A model generated the notes under the pieces. It made no database searches. It was not told the origin of the DNA and worked only from the letters and a program-made list of their open reading frames with translations. A stretch of 7,538 nt of DNA from Micromonosporaceae bacterium (GTDB lineage Bacteria > Actinomycetota > Actinomycetes > Mycobacteriales > Micromonosporaceae): assembly GCA_003543035.1 (NCBI GenBank), contig DPJL01000167.1, positions 1 through 7,538 of the forward strand, in the 5' to 3' direction. The position numbers and the translations under genes were made by a program. This document shows positions 1 to 5,316 of the stretch, piece after piece; position 1 is the first letter of the stretch, and every line of letters begins with the position of its first letter.

Positions 1-188
1 ACCCCGTCCATCTTTGGCATTCGGATATCCATCAACACCACATCGGCTGGTACCGAATTGAGCCCCACCAAAGCGGAGGCCCCATCACCAGCCTCCCCCA
101 CCACTGTCATGTCCGGCTGCGCCTCGATGACCATGGCCAGACCGGCCCGCACCAGAGCCTGATCGTCCACCAGGAACACCCGGATCAT
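1..188 (-). CDS. NarL/FixJ-type response regulator, N-terminal receiver part (runs off the left edge)
   Basis: Only the first 62 residues lie in the window. They begin MIRVFLVDDQALVRAGLAMV and form the first half of a CheY-like receiver domain: acidic pair D8-D9, and the phospho-acceptor Asp at residue 54 in VVLMDIRMPKMDG. This pattern is typical of NarL/FixJ (LuxR-type) regulators, whose C-terminal helix-turn-helix would lie beyond the window and is therefore inferred. The ATG overlaps the stop of the upstream histidine kinase in an ATGA arrangement, and GAGGAG lies 5 nt before the ATG, so translation is probably coupled. It should receive the phosphate from that kinase and control transcription of unknown targets. 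The fold is certain; the output domain is not seen. Confidence 0.93.
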   Translation of the reverse strand, partial: MIRVFLVDDQALVRAGLAMVIEAQPDMTVVGEAGDGASALVGLNSVPADVVLMDIRMPKMDG

Positions 189-1390
189 TCCCGCTCCTCG
201 ATCGGAACCGTTGCCTCGACGGAGAATCCGCCGCTGGGCGAAGGACCGGCGACGAACGAGCCACCCACGATCGCCAGCCTCTCCCGCATTCCGGCTAGGC
301 CGGCGCCTTTCCCGGTACTCGCCGCAGCAAAGGTTTTGCCTGTGTCATGAACCTGCACCGTCACCGCCTGCTCGCCCCAATCGAAGCTGAGCCGGGCCTG
401 CGCCCCCGGACCGGCGTGCCGCAACGTGTTCGTGAGTGCCTCTTGGACCAACCGGTAAAGCGTCAACTCGGCGGCGGGCCCAAGCGGCCGTGGCTCGCCC
501 TTGTCCGTACGGGAAACGTGCAACCCGGCACCGCGCACCCGCTCAATAAGGGTTGGCAACTCGGCCAAAGTTGGTTGCGGGGTAAGGCCGTCGGTGTCGG
601 TGCGCAAAACACCGACCAGCCCCCGCATGTCGGCTAGGGCCTGCCGCCCGGTCGCGGCAATGGTGCCAAGGACTTTCCCGGCCCGCTCGGGATCGCCGGC
701 CGCGATCAGCTCGCCACCCTGAGCCTGAGTCACAATCACCGAAAGGGAATGGGCCACGACATCGTGCATCTCGCGAGCTATCCGGGCGCGATCGTCTGCT
801 ATCGCTCGCTGCGCTCGCTCCTGCTGTTCGGCTTCGAGCACCTCGTAGAAATCCATGCGCAGCCGCCGAAGCCGGGCCGTGCCCCAGGCGGCGAAAACCA
901 CGGTCACCATGAGGCCGAGGAAGAAGACCCACGCCAGCGGAGTGCCGAAGCCCGGACTGGTCGGGCTTTCCACCGGCCAAACCTTGGCCGCCCGAATGGT
1001 CAGCATCACCGCGCCCGTCAGGCCGATGGCGATACCGATCCAGGTAAGCCAGCGCTTCCCATAGGCGCAGAGCGAATAGAGACCGACCGGGAAGAGCGCC
1101 GCGCACGGGAGAAACGCTGTCTCAAAACGGTATGCGGCGATCGGTGCCAGCGTTTGCACCGCGAGCGCCATATTCATCAACACGAAGGAGGCGAACGGCC
1201 AGCGGCGGCGGCCGCCAATCGAGGCATGCACGACGATCGCTGAGAGCACAAGCACGATCCGCCACGGACGCGGTGCGTCCGGGGCGATCGTGACCAATGA
1301 CATGGGTAGGAAGACCGCGGCTACGCCGATGGCGAGCAGCGAGTCGATCAAGAGCGGGCGCTCTCTAGCCCAGGAATACCACCGCCACAT
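185..1390 (-). CDS. Sensor histidine kinase, HisKA_3 (DesK/NarX-like) family
   Basis: A 401-residue membrane histidine kinase of a two-component system. Residues 14-170 hold about six hydrophobic segments (roughly 14-36, 44-57, 65-85, 91-108, 113-135, 151-170) with no large extracytoplasmic domain, so the signal is probably sensed in or at the membrane. A charged coiled linker (172-198) leads to the HisKA_3 dimerisation helix, DRARIAREMHDVVAHSLSV, with the phosphorylated His at 209. The ATPase domain follows: N-box LVQEALTNTLRHA (E317, N321), D349-T-G351, and GAGLAGMRERL (362-372). The downstream response regulator starts inside its stop codon. The ATG has only weak Shine-Dalgarno pairing; a TACGCT hexamer lies 7 nt before it, so a private leaderless start is possible. 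The ligand cannot be deduced. Confidence 0.95.
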   Translation of the reverse strand: MWRWYSWARERPLLIDSLLAIGVAAVFLPMSLVTIAPDAPRPWRIVLVLSAIVVHASIGGRRRWPFASFVLMNMALAVQTLAPIAAYRFETAFLPCAALFPVGLYSLCAYGKRWLTWIGIAIGLTGAVMLTIRAAKVWPVESPTSPGFGTPLAWVFFLGLMVTVVFAAWGTARLRRLRMDFYEVLEAEQQERAQRAIADDRARIAREMHDVVAHSLSVIVTQAQGGELIAAGDPERAGKVLGTIAATGRQALADMRGLVGVLRTDTDGLTPQPTLAELPTLIERVRGAGLHVSRTDKGEPRPLGPAAELTLYRLVQEALTNTLRHAGPGAQARLSFDWGEQAVTVQVHDTGKTFAAASTGKGAGLAGMRERLAIVGGSFVAGPSPSGGFSVEATVPIEERE

Positions 1391-1422
1391 GATCTCGAGC
1401 GTAGCCCGCGGTCTTCGGTGGG

Positions 1423-1899
1423 TTACGGAGGTGTGCCTCGGTATCCGCCGAGTGCGGCGGCACCTACAATCCAGCCCACGAAGAGCCCGTAGATCGCGCC
1501 ACCGCCCGCGTTTTGGAAGGCCGTCAGCAGGGTGGGCCCGATCTGCACAAACGCGGCCAACAGGCCCGCCAGCGCAGCGGCGAAAATGTACGCCGCCCAG
1601 CCCGCCAGCAGCCGGCCACCGACAGTTCCAGTCGCGGCCACTTGCATCATCAGGAACGTGAAGGCCACGACAAGGATGGCTTTGATGTCATCCGCGATCA
1701 GATTCTGGACGGATTCATCGTCGTCGAATCGCCAGGCCGGCCAGGCGAGCAGACGCATGAACCAGCCGCCCGCGGAGTTTTCATCAGTGTTGCTCTGCAC
1801 CCAGCGCACATAGGCCGGGCTGCCAAACGCCAGCACCAGAATCAGCGCCACGAGTGTTGCGGCACCGGGGACAGTGCGGTAGCGAGAGAAGGTAGCCAT
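1423..1899 (-). CDS. Small integral membrane protein of unknown function (four predicted helices)
   Basis: I do not recognise the family. From ATG 1899 it has 158 residues, with four hydrophobic stretches at about 11-28, 73-90, 97-119 and 131-152. Between helices 1 and 2 is a polar loop of about 40 residues, rich in Trp and acidic residues (WPAWRFDDDESVQNLIADD). The last helices are Ala/Gly-rich. I chose ATG 1899 because GGGGA lies 10 nt upstream; an in-frame GTG at 1923 would add eight residues but has no evident ribosome site, and TAG precedes it. It sits 42 bp after the polymerase gene and 32 bp before the histidine kinase on the same strand. It could be an accessory or signal-input partner of that kinase, but this rests only on position. 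Confidence 0.75.
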   Translation of the reverse strand: MATFSRYRTVPGAATLVALILVLAFGSPAYVRWVQSNTDENSAGGWFMRLLAWPAWRFDDDESVQNLIADDIKAILVVAFTFLMMQVAATGTVGGRLLAGWAAYIFAAALAGLLAAFVQIGPTLLTAFQNAGGGAIYGLFVGWIVGAAALGGYRGTPP

Positions 1900-1941
1900 G
1901 GCGACAATGTCCCCATCGGACACTGCCGCTAAACGCGGGGG

Positions 1942-2958
1942 TCACTCTTCCCAGTTCGCAGCCACTTTCTTACTCGGCTGCACGCGCGGCGGCTCTCCCG
2001 GCATCTTGGGATAATCCGGTGGGTAAGGCATTTCTTGGGCGTCCCGCTCCCACCACTCGAGCAGTGTCTCGAGCCCGTAGGGCTTGGAATCCATTGGCTC
2101 GTAAGGATCTCCGACCTTCTTGAGTCGCTTGGGCACCGTCTCCAGATCGAAGTCGTCCGGCTCCACATCGGACAGCTCGTCCCACGTCACCGGAGTGCTG
2201 GCGGTAGCTCTTTTGTTGGCGCGCAACGAATATGGGCTCGCGATCGTGCGATCCCGGGCGGCCTGATTGAAGTCGATGAAGACCCGCTCGCCGCGCTCTT
2301 CCTTCCACCACGCCGTGGTTATCCGCTCGGGATCCCGCTTCTCCAACGCACGCGCGAAAGCGATGACCGCGTGGCGCACCTGAATGAAGTCCCACTCCGG
2401 CCTGATCCGCACGTAGATGTGGACACCACGACCACCCGACGTCTTCGGGTACCCCACCAGCCCCGCCTCATCCAACACTTCCCGTGCGTGCTCGGTGGCG
2501 ACCCGCGCCGCATCGGCGAAATCCGTCCCCGGTTGCGGGTCAAGGTCGATCCGAAGCTCGTCGGGGTTGTCGGGTGCGGTCGCCCGCACCGGCCACGGGT
2601 GGAACACGATCGCGCCCATCTGCGCCGCCCACAGAATGTGAGCGGGCTCGATCGGGCAGAGCTCGTCCGCCTTGCGGCCGCTCGGGAAGGTGATCTCGGC
2701 CGTGTTCATCCACGGTGGTACACCCTTGGTAGGTATCCGCTTTTGATAGAACATCTCGCCGTCGATGCCGTCGGGGAACCGCTGTAGCGTCGTCGGCCGG
2801 TTGGATAGCGCGCGCAGCATGGGCTCGCTGACAGCCAGGTAATACTCAAACACGTCGCGTTTGGTGAAACCACGCTCGGGATAGACCATCTTGCCCGGGC
2901 TGGTAAGTCTTACGGTCCGGTTACCGACCTCGTATTCGATCGCCTCGGCCTTGGGCAT
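1942..2958 (-). CDS. ligD: Stand-alone LigD-type polymerase/primase domain protein (PolD1-like)
   Basis: A 338-residue archaeo-eukaryotic primase (AEP) family polymerase matching the polymerase domain of LigD, which fills and extends broken DNA ends in bacterial non-homologous end joining. Visible motifs: N-terminal substrate-binding region (FPDGIDGEMFYQKRIP, 61-76), metal-binding RIDLDPQPG with D138 and D140, TSGGRGVHIYV (173-183, H180), and VFIDFNQAARDRTIASPYSLR (227-247) with the third acidic residue D229. The C-terminus ends about 60 residues after the last domain elements, so there is no ligase or 3'-phosphoesterase domain. The length fits the separate PolD1/PolD2 proteins of mycobacteria rather than full LigD. 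No Ku or ligase gene is present here. The ATG lacks a Shine-Dalgarno sequence and has a -10-like hexamer 6 nt upstream. Polymerase identity is secure; a role in NHEJ versus another gap-filling repair route is inferred. Confidence 0.95.
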   Translation of the reverse strand: MPKAEAIEYEVGNRTVRLTSPGKMVYPERGFTKRDVFEYYLAVSEPMLRALSNRPTTLQRFPDGIDGEMFYQKRIPTKGVPPWMNTAEITFPSGRKADELCPIEPAHILWAAQMGAIVFHPWPVRATAPDNPDELRIDLDPQPGTDFADAARVATEHAREVLDEAGLVGYPKTSGGRGVHIYVRIRPEWDFIQVRHAVIAFARALEKRDPERITTAWWKEERGERVFIDFNQAARDRTIASPYSLRANKRATASTPVTWDELSDVEPDDFDLETVPKRLKKVGDPYEPMDSKPYGLETLLEWWERDAQEMPYPPDYPKMPGEPPRVQPSKKVAANWEE

Positions 2959-2964
2959 GGTCCG

Positions 2965-2970
2965 AACTTA
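2965..2970 (-). promoter_or_regulatory. Probable -10 element of the PolD1-like gene (leaderless start)
   Basis: TAAGTT on the minus strand fits the actinobacterial TANNNT -10 pattern. Exactly 6 nt (CGGACC) separate it from ATG 2958, which would put the transcription start on the A of the start codon. There is no Shine-Dalgarno sequence, consistent with a leaderless mRNA. No convincing -35 is visible; it would lie inside msrB. Confidence 0.5.
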
Positions 2971-2975
2971 CCGCG

Positions 2976-2981
2976 TACCTT
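2976..2981 (+). promoter_or_regulatory. Probable -10 element of msrB (leaderless start)
   Basis: TACCTT fits TANNNT and stands exactly 6 nt (TTGCTC) before ATG 2988, again predicting transcription from the start codon itself. TTGGGC at 2951-2956, inside the first codons of the polymerase gene, is a possible -35 with a 19-bp spacer. No ribosome-binding site is present upstream of the ATG. Confidence 0.5.
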
Positions 2982-2987
2982 TTGCTC

Positions 2988-3380
2988 ATGGAGCACATCT
3001 CAGACGAAGAATGGAAGGTGCGGCTGCGCCCTGAGGAGTTCCGGGTGCTGCGCCAGGGTGGCACCGAACCGGCCTGGACCGGCGAATATGTCGACACCAA
3101 GACCGCCGGGACCTACCACTGCCGGGCTTGCGGCGCCAAACTTTTTGACAGTGTGACCAAGTTCGACAGCCACTGTGGCTGGCCGTCCTTTGACCAGGCC
3201 ATCCCTGGGACGATCAAGTACATCGAGGACAAGTCACACGGCATGGTGCGCACCGAGGTTCGCTGCACCAACTGCGACTCGCACCTTGGCCACGTCTTCT
3301 ACGGCGAGCGCATGACCGACAAGGACGCGCGCTATTGCATCAACTCGGTCAGCATCAAGCTTGAGCCTGCGTCCGATTAG
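2988..3380 (+). CDS. msrB: Peptide-methionine (R)-S-oxide reductase MsrB
   Basis: A 130-residue cytosolic enzyme that reduces methionine-R-sulfoxide in proteins, usually recycled by thioredoxin. The full SelR/MsrB domain is present: zinc-binding pairs CRAC (C45, C48) and CTNC (C93, C96), the SHCGWPSF segment with the probable resolving Cys C63, HLGHVF (99-104), and the catalytic Cys C117 in RYCINSVSIKL. Length is typical for a single-domain MsrB; no MsrA fusion and no signal peptide. ATG 2988 was preferred over an in-frame TTG six bases earlier because the family begins near this residue and a -10-like hexamer sits 6 nt before the ATG. It diverges from the PolD1-like gene across 29 bp, and its last 26 bases overlap the end of the convergent methyltransferase gene. 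Confidence 0.97.
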   Translation: MEHISDEEWKVRLRPEEFRVLRQGGTEPAWTGEYVDTKTAGTYHCRACGAKLFDSVTKFDSHCGWPSFDQAIPGTIKYIEDKSHGMVRTEVRCTNCDSHLGHVFYGERMTDKDARYCINSVSIKLEPASD

Positions 3381-3957
3381 GACGGATGACGACCCGGCCG
3401 ATCAGTCGCACCGGCAACCAGCTTGTCCTTACGAGTTCGGTGCGGACGAGATGATCGGGAAAGGCTGAGCGGGCAGCCTTGTCGGCCCGGCTCAAAGCGA
3501 AGCGGACGTCATAAATCCACGCTTCGCCGGTTGGGCGGAGCACCCGCCTCAGCTCTCGCATACCGGCCTCAACCTCCGGCCAGTGATGCTGACTCATGCT
3601 TGAAACGATCAGGTCGAAGGAATCGTCCTCGTAGGGCAGATTGGCGACATCGCCGACGGCGAACCTCACCTGTTCCGACGGGCCGGCGTTCTCCCGCGCC
3701 CGCTTGATCATGTTTTCGGACAGGTCGATGCCCTCGACTCGCAGAGCGGGCGCCGCCTTGGCGATGGCGATGGGCACTCGCCCCGGGCCGGTGCCGACAT
3801 CAAGAACGCGGGCCTCCGCTGGGAAGCCGCCTTTCGCCACGTCAGCGGCCACGCGCTTGTACAGATGCCGGAATTGCCAGCGGGTGACTCGATCGTAGGT
3901 TTCGGCGCGTTCAAACGCTCCGTGCAGGCTCGCGTGGCCGTGCTGCCTACGGTCCAT
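3355..3957 (-). CDS. Class I SAM-dependent methyltransferase (Methyltransf_11 type)
   Basis: A 200-residue Rossmann-fold methyltransferase. Motif I is VLDVGTGPGRV (51-61), the acidic residue after strand 2 is D78 in GIDLS, motif II is GDVANLPYEDDSFDLIVSS (102-120), and LRRVLRPTGEAWIYD (136-150) closes the core. The N-terminus (HGAFERAETYDRVTRWQFRHLY) resembles the lid of small-molecule methyltransferases. The substrate is unknown. I chose ATG 3957 because GGGAG lies 7 nt upstream; an in-frame TTG at 3987 falls inside an operator-like repeat and is unlikely. It is divergent from the MarR gene, with shared operators between them, so it is probably the main target of that regulator. Its 3' end overlaps msrB by 26 bp on the opposite strand. 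Confidence 0.92.
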   Translation of the reverse strand: MDRRQHGHASLHGAFERAETYDRVTRWQFRHLYKRVAADVAKGGFPAEARVLDVGTGPGRVPIAIAKAAPALRVEGIDLSENMIKRARENAGPSEQVRFAVGDVANLPYEDDSFDLIVSSMSQHHWPEVEAGMRELRRVLRPTGEAWIYDVRFALSRADKAARSAFPDHLVRTELVRTSWLPVRLIGRVVIRPNRTQAQA

Positions 3958-3972
3958 CCGACAGCTCCCTAT

Positions 3973-3989
3973 AGTTGTGTGTAACAACT
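3973..3989. promoter_or_regulatory. Operator-like inverted repeat 1 (probable MarR site)
   Basis: AGTTGTGTGTAACAACT is a 17-bp inverted repeat with perfect 6-bp arms (AGTTGT / ACAACT) and a 5-bp centre. It contains a possible -35 (TTGTGT, 3975-3980) for the marR gene on the plus strand and lies just downstream of the predicted methyltransferase transcription start. A second repeat with the same outer arms starts 41 bp away. MarR dimers typically bind inverted repeats of this size. Confidence 0.75.
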
Positions 3990-3997
3990 CTCTTCAG

Positions 3998-4003
3998 TAA
4001 GGC
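3998..4003 (+). promoter_or_regulatory. Possible -10 of the marR promoter
   Basis: TAAGGC stands 17 bp downstream of TTGTGT (3975-3980), which lies inside operator 1. The predicted transcription start is near 4010, giving a leader of only about 6 nt before the TTG start. The hexamer is a weak match, so the call rests on the spacing and on its symmetry with the opposing promoter. Confidence 0.35.
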
Positions 4004-4028
4004 TAGGTCGAATAGTTGTACGACGCAA
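4000..4028 (-). promoter_or_regulatory. Probable methyltransferase promoter (TTGCGT-N17-TAGCCT)
   Basis: On the minus strand TTGCGT (4028-4023) and TAGCCT (4005-4000) are separated by 17 bp, predicting a start near 3993 and a leader of about 36 nt carrying the GGGAG ribosome site. The -35 lies within operator 2, and the -10 overlaps the opposing marR -10 candidate by four bases, so the two promoters should compete. Confidence 0.5.
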
Positions 4029-4030
4029 CT
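4014..4030. promoter_or_regulatory. Operator-like inverted repeat 2 (probable MarR site, overlaps marR start codon)
   Basis: AGTTGTACGACGCAACT shares the outer arms AGTTG / CAACT and the 17-bp length with operator 1, with a 7-bp centre. It contains the predicted methyltransferase -35 on the minus strand and covers the TTG start codon of marR, the arrangement expected for autorepression together with repression of the divergent gene. Confidence 0.7.
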
Positions 4031-4480
4031 GTACCTTCGGACTTCCCGGACGACGAGCTGTCGCGACTGCTGCAATGGCTGGTCCGGTCCACCGGCCTGC
4101 TCGAACCGCACGACCACAATGGACTACACGCCTCCAGTTCGGAGGTTTTCGCGCTCGGCGAACTTTCGGAAGCCGGGGTGCTTACCCAACAGGACCTTGC
4201 GGAGCGACTCGGGCTCGAAAAGAGCACGGTGAGCCGGCTCGCCGCGAGTCTGGAAAAGCGCGGTTGGCTTGCCCGCGAACGTGACCCGGCCAATCGCCGC
4301 TTCTATCAGCTGACCCTCACCGCTGCCGGACGAAGGGCCGCACAGCACATCGGCGAACATCTCCGCTCCCGCCACCACCACCTAATGGCGAGCCTCACGG
4401 CAGAAGAGCGAAAAGGTCTGATGGTGGGCCTGACCGGCCTCATCCGAGCCTTCAATACCGACACCCCGTCACAGGAATAG
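4016..4480 (+). CDS. MarR-family transcriptional regulator
   Basis: A 154-residue MarR-type winged-helix repressor. The helix-turn-helix is LTQQDLAERLGLEKSTVSRLAASLEKRGWL (56-85), with the recognition helix around 68-81, followed by the wing RERDPANRRFYQLTLTAAG (87-105), whose D90 and R94/R95 match the family's conserved wing residues. The outer helices (about 13-50 and 105-147) should form the dimer interface. No Cys is present, so a thiol-oxidation switch of the OhrR type is ruled out; it more likely senses a small ligand. The start is TTG 4016: an in-frame TAG immediately precedes it, no ATG or GTG follows in the N-terminal part, and AGG lies 8 nt upstream. It is divergent from the methyltransferase, with two shared operators, and is followed 9 bp later by the toxin-antitoxin genes. 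Confidence 0.93.
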   Translation: MYDATVPSDFPDDELSRLLQWLVRSTGLLEPHDHNGLHASSSEVFALGELSEAGVLTQQDLAERLGLEKSTVSRLAASLEKRGWLARERDPANRRFYQLTLTAAGRRAAQHIGEHLRSRHHHLMASLTAEERKGLMVGLTGLIRAFNTDTPSQE

Positions 4481-4483
4481 ACT
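4478..4483 (+). promoter_or_regulatory. Possible -10 for a leaderless antitoxin transcript
   Basis: TAGACT overlaps the marR stop codon and is followed after exactly 6 nt (GACACC) by ATG 4490, the same geometry as at msrB and the polymerase gene. No clear -35 and no well-placed Shine-Dalgarno sequence are visible, so the antitoxin may have its own leaderless start in addition to read-through from marR. Confidence 0.4.
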
Positions 4484-4489
4484 GACACC

Positions 4490-4699
4490 ATGCCCGACCA
4501 GTCAGCAGCGGCAGCGCGACTTCGCCTCGCTCTGGAGATGTACGAGTTCGGTGAACAGGCACAGCGATCCCGCTTGCGACGGCTGCGCCCTACCGCCACT
4601 GACGAGGAGATCGAAAAAGCCGTCCGCGCCTGGCGGGTATCGAGACCCGGCGCCCCGATGGGTGACGCGATCGGTCGGCCATCGCATAGGTTCGCATGA
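4490..4699 (+). CDS. Probable antitoxin of a MenA1/MenT1-like toxin-antitoxin pair
   Basis: A 69-residue, highly charged, mostly helical small protein with a basic stretch (RSRLRRLRP, 26-34), an acidic helix (TDEEIEKAVRAW, 37-48) and a C-terminal RPGAPMGDAIGRP segment. This layout recurs in small proteins encoded just upstream of nucleotidyltransferase genes in actinobacteria. The size and order (about 68 aa then about 197 aa) match MenA1/MenT1 of Mycobacterium tuberculosis as I recall it. It has no obvious DNA-binding fold. Its stop overlaps the toxin's ATG (ATGA), so the two should be made together, and it probably neutralises the toxin by direct binding. The gene is surely real; the antitoxin role is inferred from pairing, size and composition. 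Confidence 0.8.
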   Translation: MPDQSAAAARLRLALEMYEFGEQAQRSRLRRLRPTATDEEIEKAVRAWRVSRPGAPMGDAIGRPSHRFA

Positions 4700-5286
4700 A
4701 TGTTCTGTCGGCCGCGCTGCGGCAGTGCGCAGCTGACCTCGATCGCCATAAGCGAGCCTGGGCTTTGGTCGGAGGATTTGCTGTTTCGGCCCGTGCCGAA
4801 CCTCGATTCACCCGTGACGTTGATATCGCTGTTGCGGTAGAGAGCGATGCAGACAGTGAGCACCTTGTACGTTCACTCTTGGTCGATGGATACCAACTGT
4901 TCGCGACGGTGGAGCAAGAATCCACTGGGCGGCTGGCCACTGTTCGTCTCGAACGGCCCATAGCCGAGACAGAGGACGTCGTTGTCGATCTGCTCTTCGC
5001 GAGCTCAGGTATTGAACCGGAGATAGCTCGAGCCGCGGAAGTCCTGGAAATCGTGCCAGGCCTGACGTTGCCGGTAGCAACCACCGGTCACCTTATCGCC
5101 CTCAAGCTCTTGGCACGAGACGACCAAACGCGGCCGCAGGATCTCGCCGATCTGCGCGCACTTTGTGCCCCAGCGACATCGGAAGACCTAGCAATGGCAA
5201 GGGATGCGGTGCGCCTTATCACCGAGCGTGGCTTCAACCGTGGCCGAGATCTCCTGGCCGCGCTGGAGGACATCACGGCTTCCTGA
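4696..5286 (+). CDS. MenT/AbiEii-like nucleotidyltransferase, probable toxin
   Basis: A 196-residue protein of the DUF1814/AbiEii nucleotidyltransferase superfamily. The start of the polymerase-beta-like core is WALVGGFAVSARAEPRFTRDVDIAV: GG at 26-27 and the metal-binding D41 and D43. VVVDLLFA supplies a third acidic residue (D98), and HLIALKLLARDDQTRPQDLADLRAL supplies K137 and the D149/D152 pair found in this family. Characterised relatives (MenT proteins of M. tuberculosis) add nucleotides to the 3' end of tRNA and stop translation; a tRNA target here is inference. The gene overlaps the antitoxin by ATGA. Hand counting 4801-4920 gives 64 G+C of 120 (53%), against 42 of 60 (70%) at 5581-5640 in the next gene, suggesting later acquisition. 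All expected catalytic residues are present, so it appears intact. Confidence 0.88.
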   Translation: MNVLSAALRQCAADLDRHKRAWALVGGFAVSARAEPRFTRDVDIAVAVESDADSEHLVRSLLVDGYQLFATVEQESTGRLATVRLERPIAETEDVVVDLLFASSGIEPEIARAAEVLEIVPGLTLPVATTGHLIALKLLARDDQTRPQDLADLRALCAPATSEDLAMARDAVRLITERGFNRGRDLLAALEDITAS

Positions 5287-5316
5287 GCCGCACGGGGGCC
5301 GTGGAACAATCGCGTA

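Noticed and set aside
543..1106. Long minus-strand open frame of 187 codons inside the histidine kinase
   Set aside because: It is a frame-shifted reading of the kinase gene; its product is Arg/Ser/Gly-rich with no domain, while the kinase frame has all family motifs.
2035..2787. Plus-strand open frame of 250 codons opposite the polymerase gene
   Set aside because: Antisense shadow caused by high GC; the polymerase frame carries the AEP motifs and this one carries none.
2982..2987. Upstream in-frame TTG start for msrB
   Set aside because: It has no ribosome site, and the ATG two codons later fits the family start and the -10 spacing.
3958..3987. Upstream in-frame TTG start for the methyltransferase
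   Set aside because: It falls inside operator 1 and has no ribosome site; ATG 3957 has GGGAG at good distance.
4490..5286. Abortive-infection AbiE system
   Set aside because: The nucleotidyltransferase belongs to the same superfamily, but the partner is far too small for a wing-helix AbiEi antitoxin; the MenA1/MenT1 size pattern fits better.
5291..5303. Small hairpin CACGG-GGG-CCGTG after the toxin gene as a terminator
   Set aside because: Arms are only 5 bp with a 3-nt loop and no T run; in GC-rich DNA this arises easily by chance.
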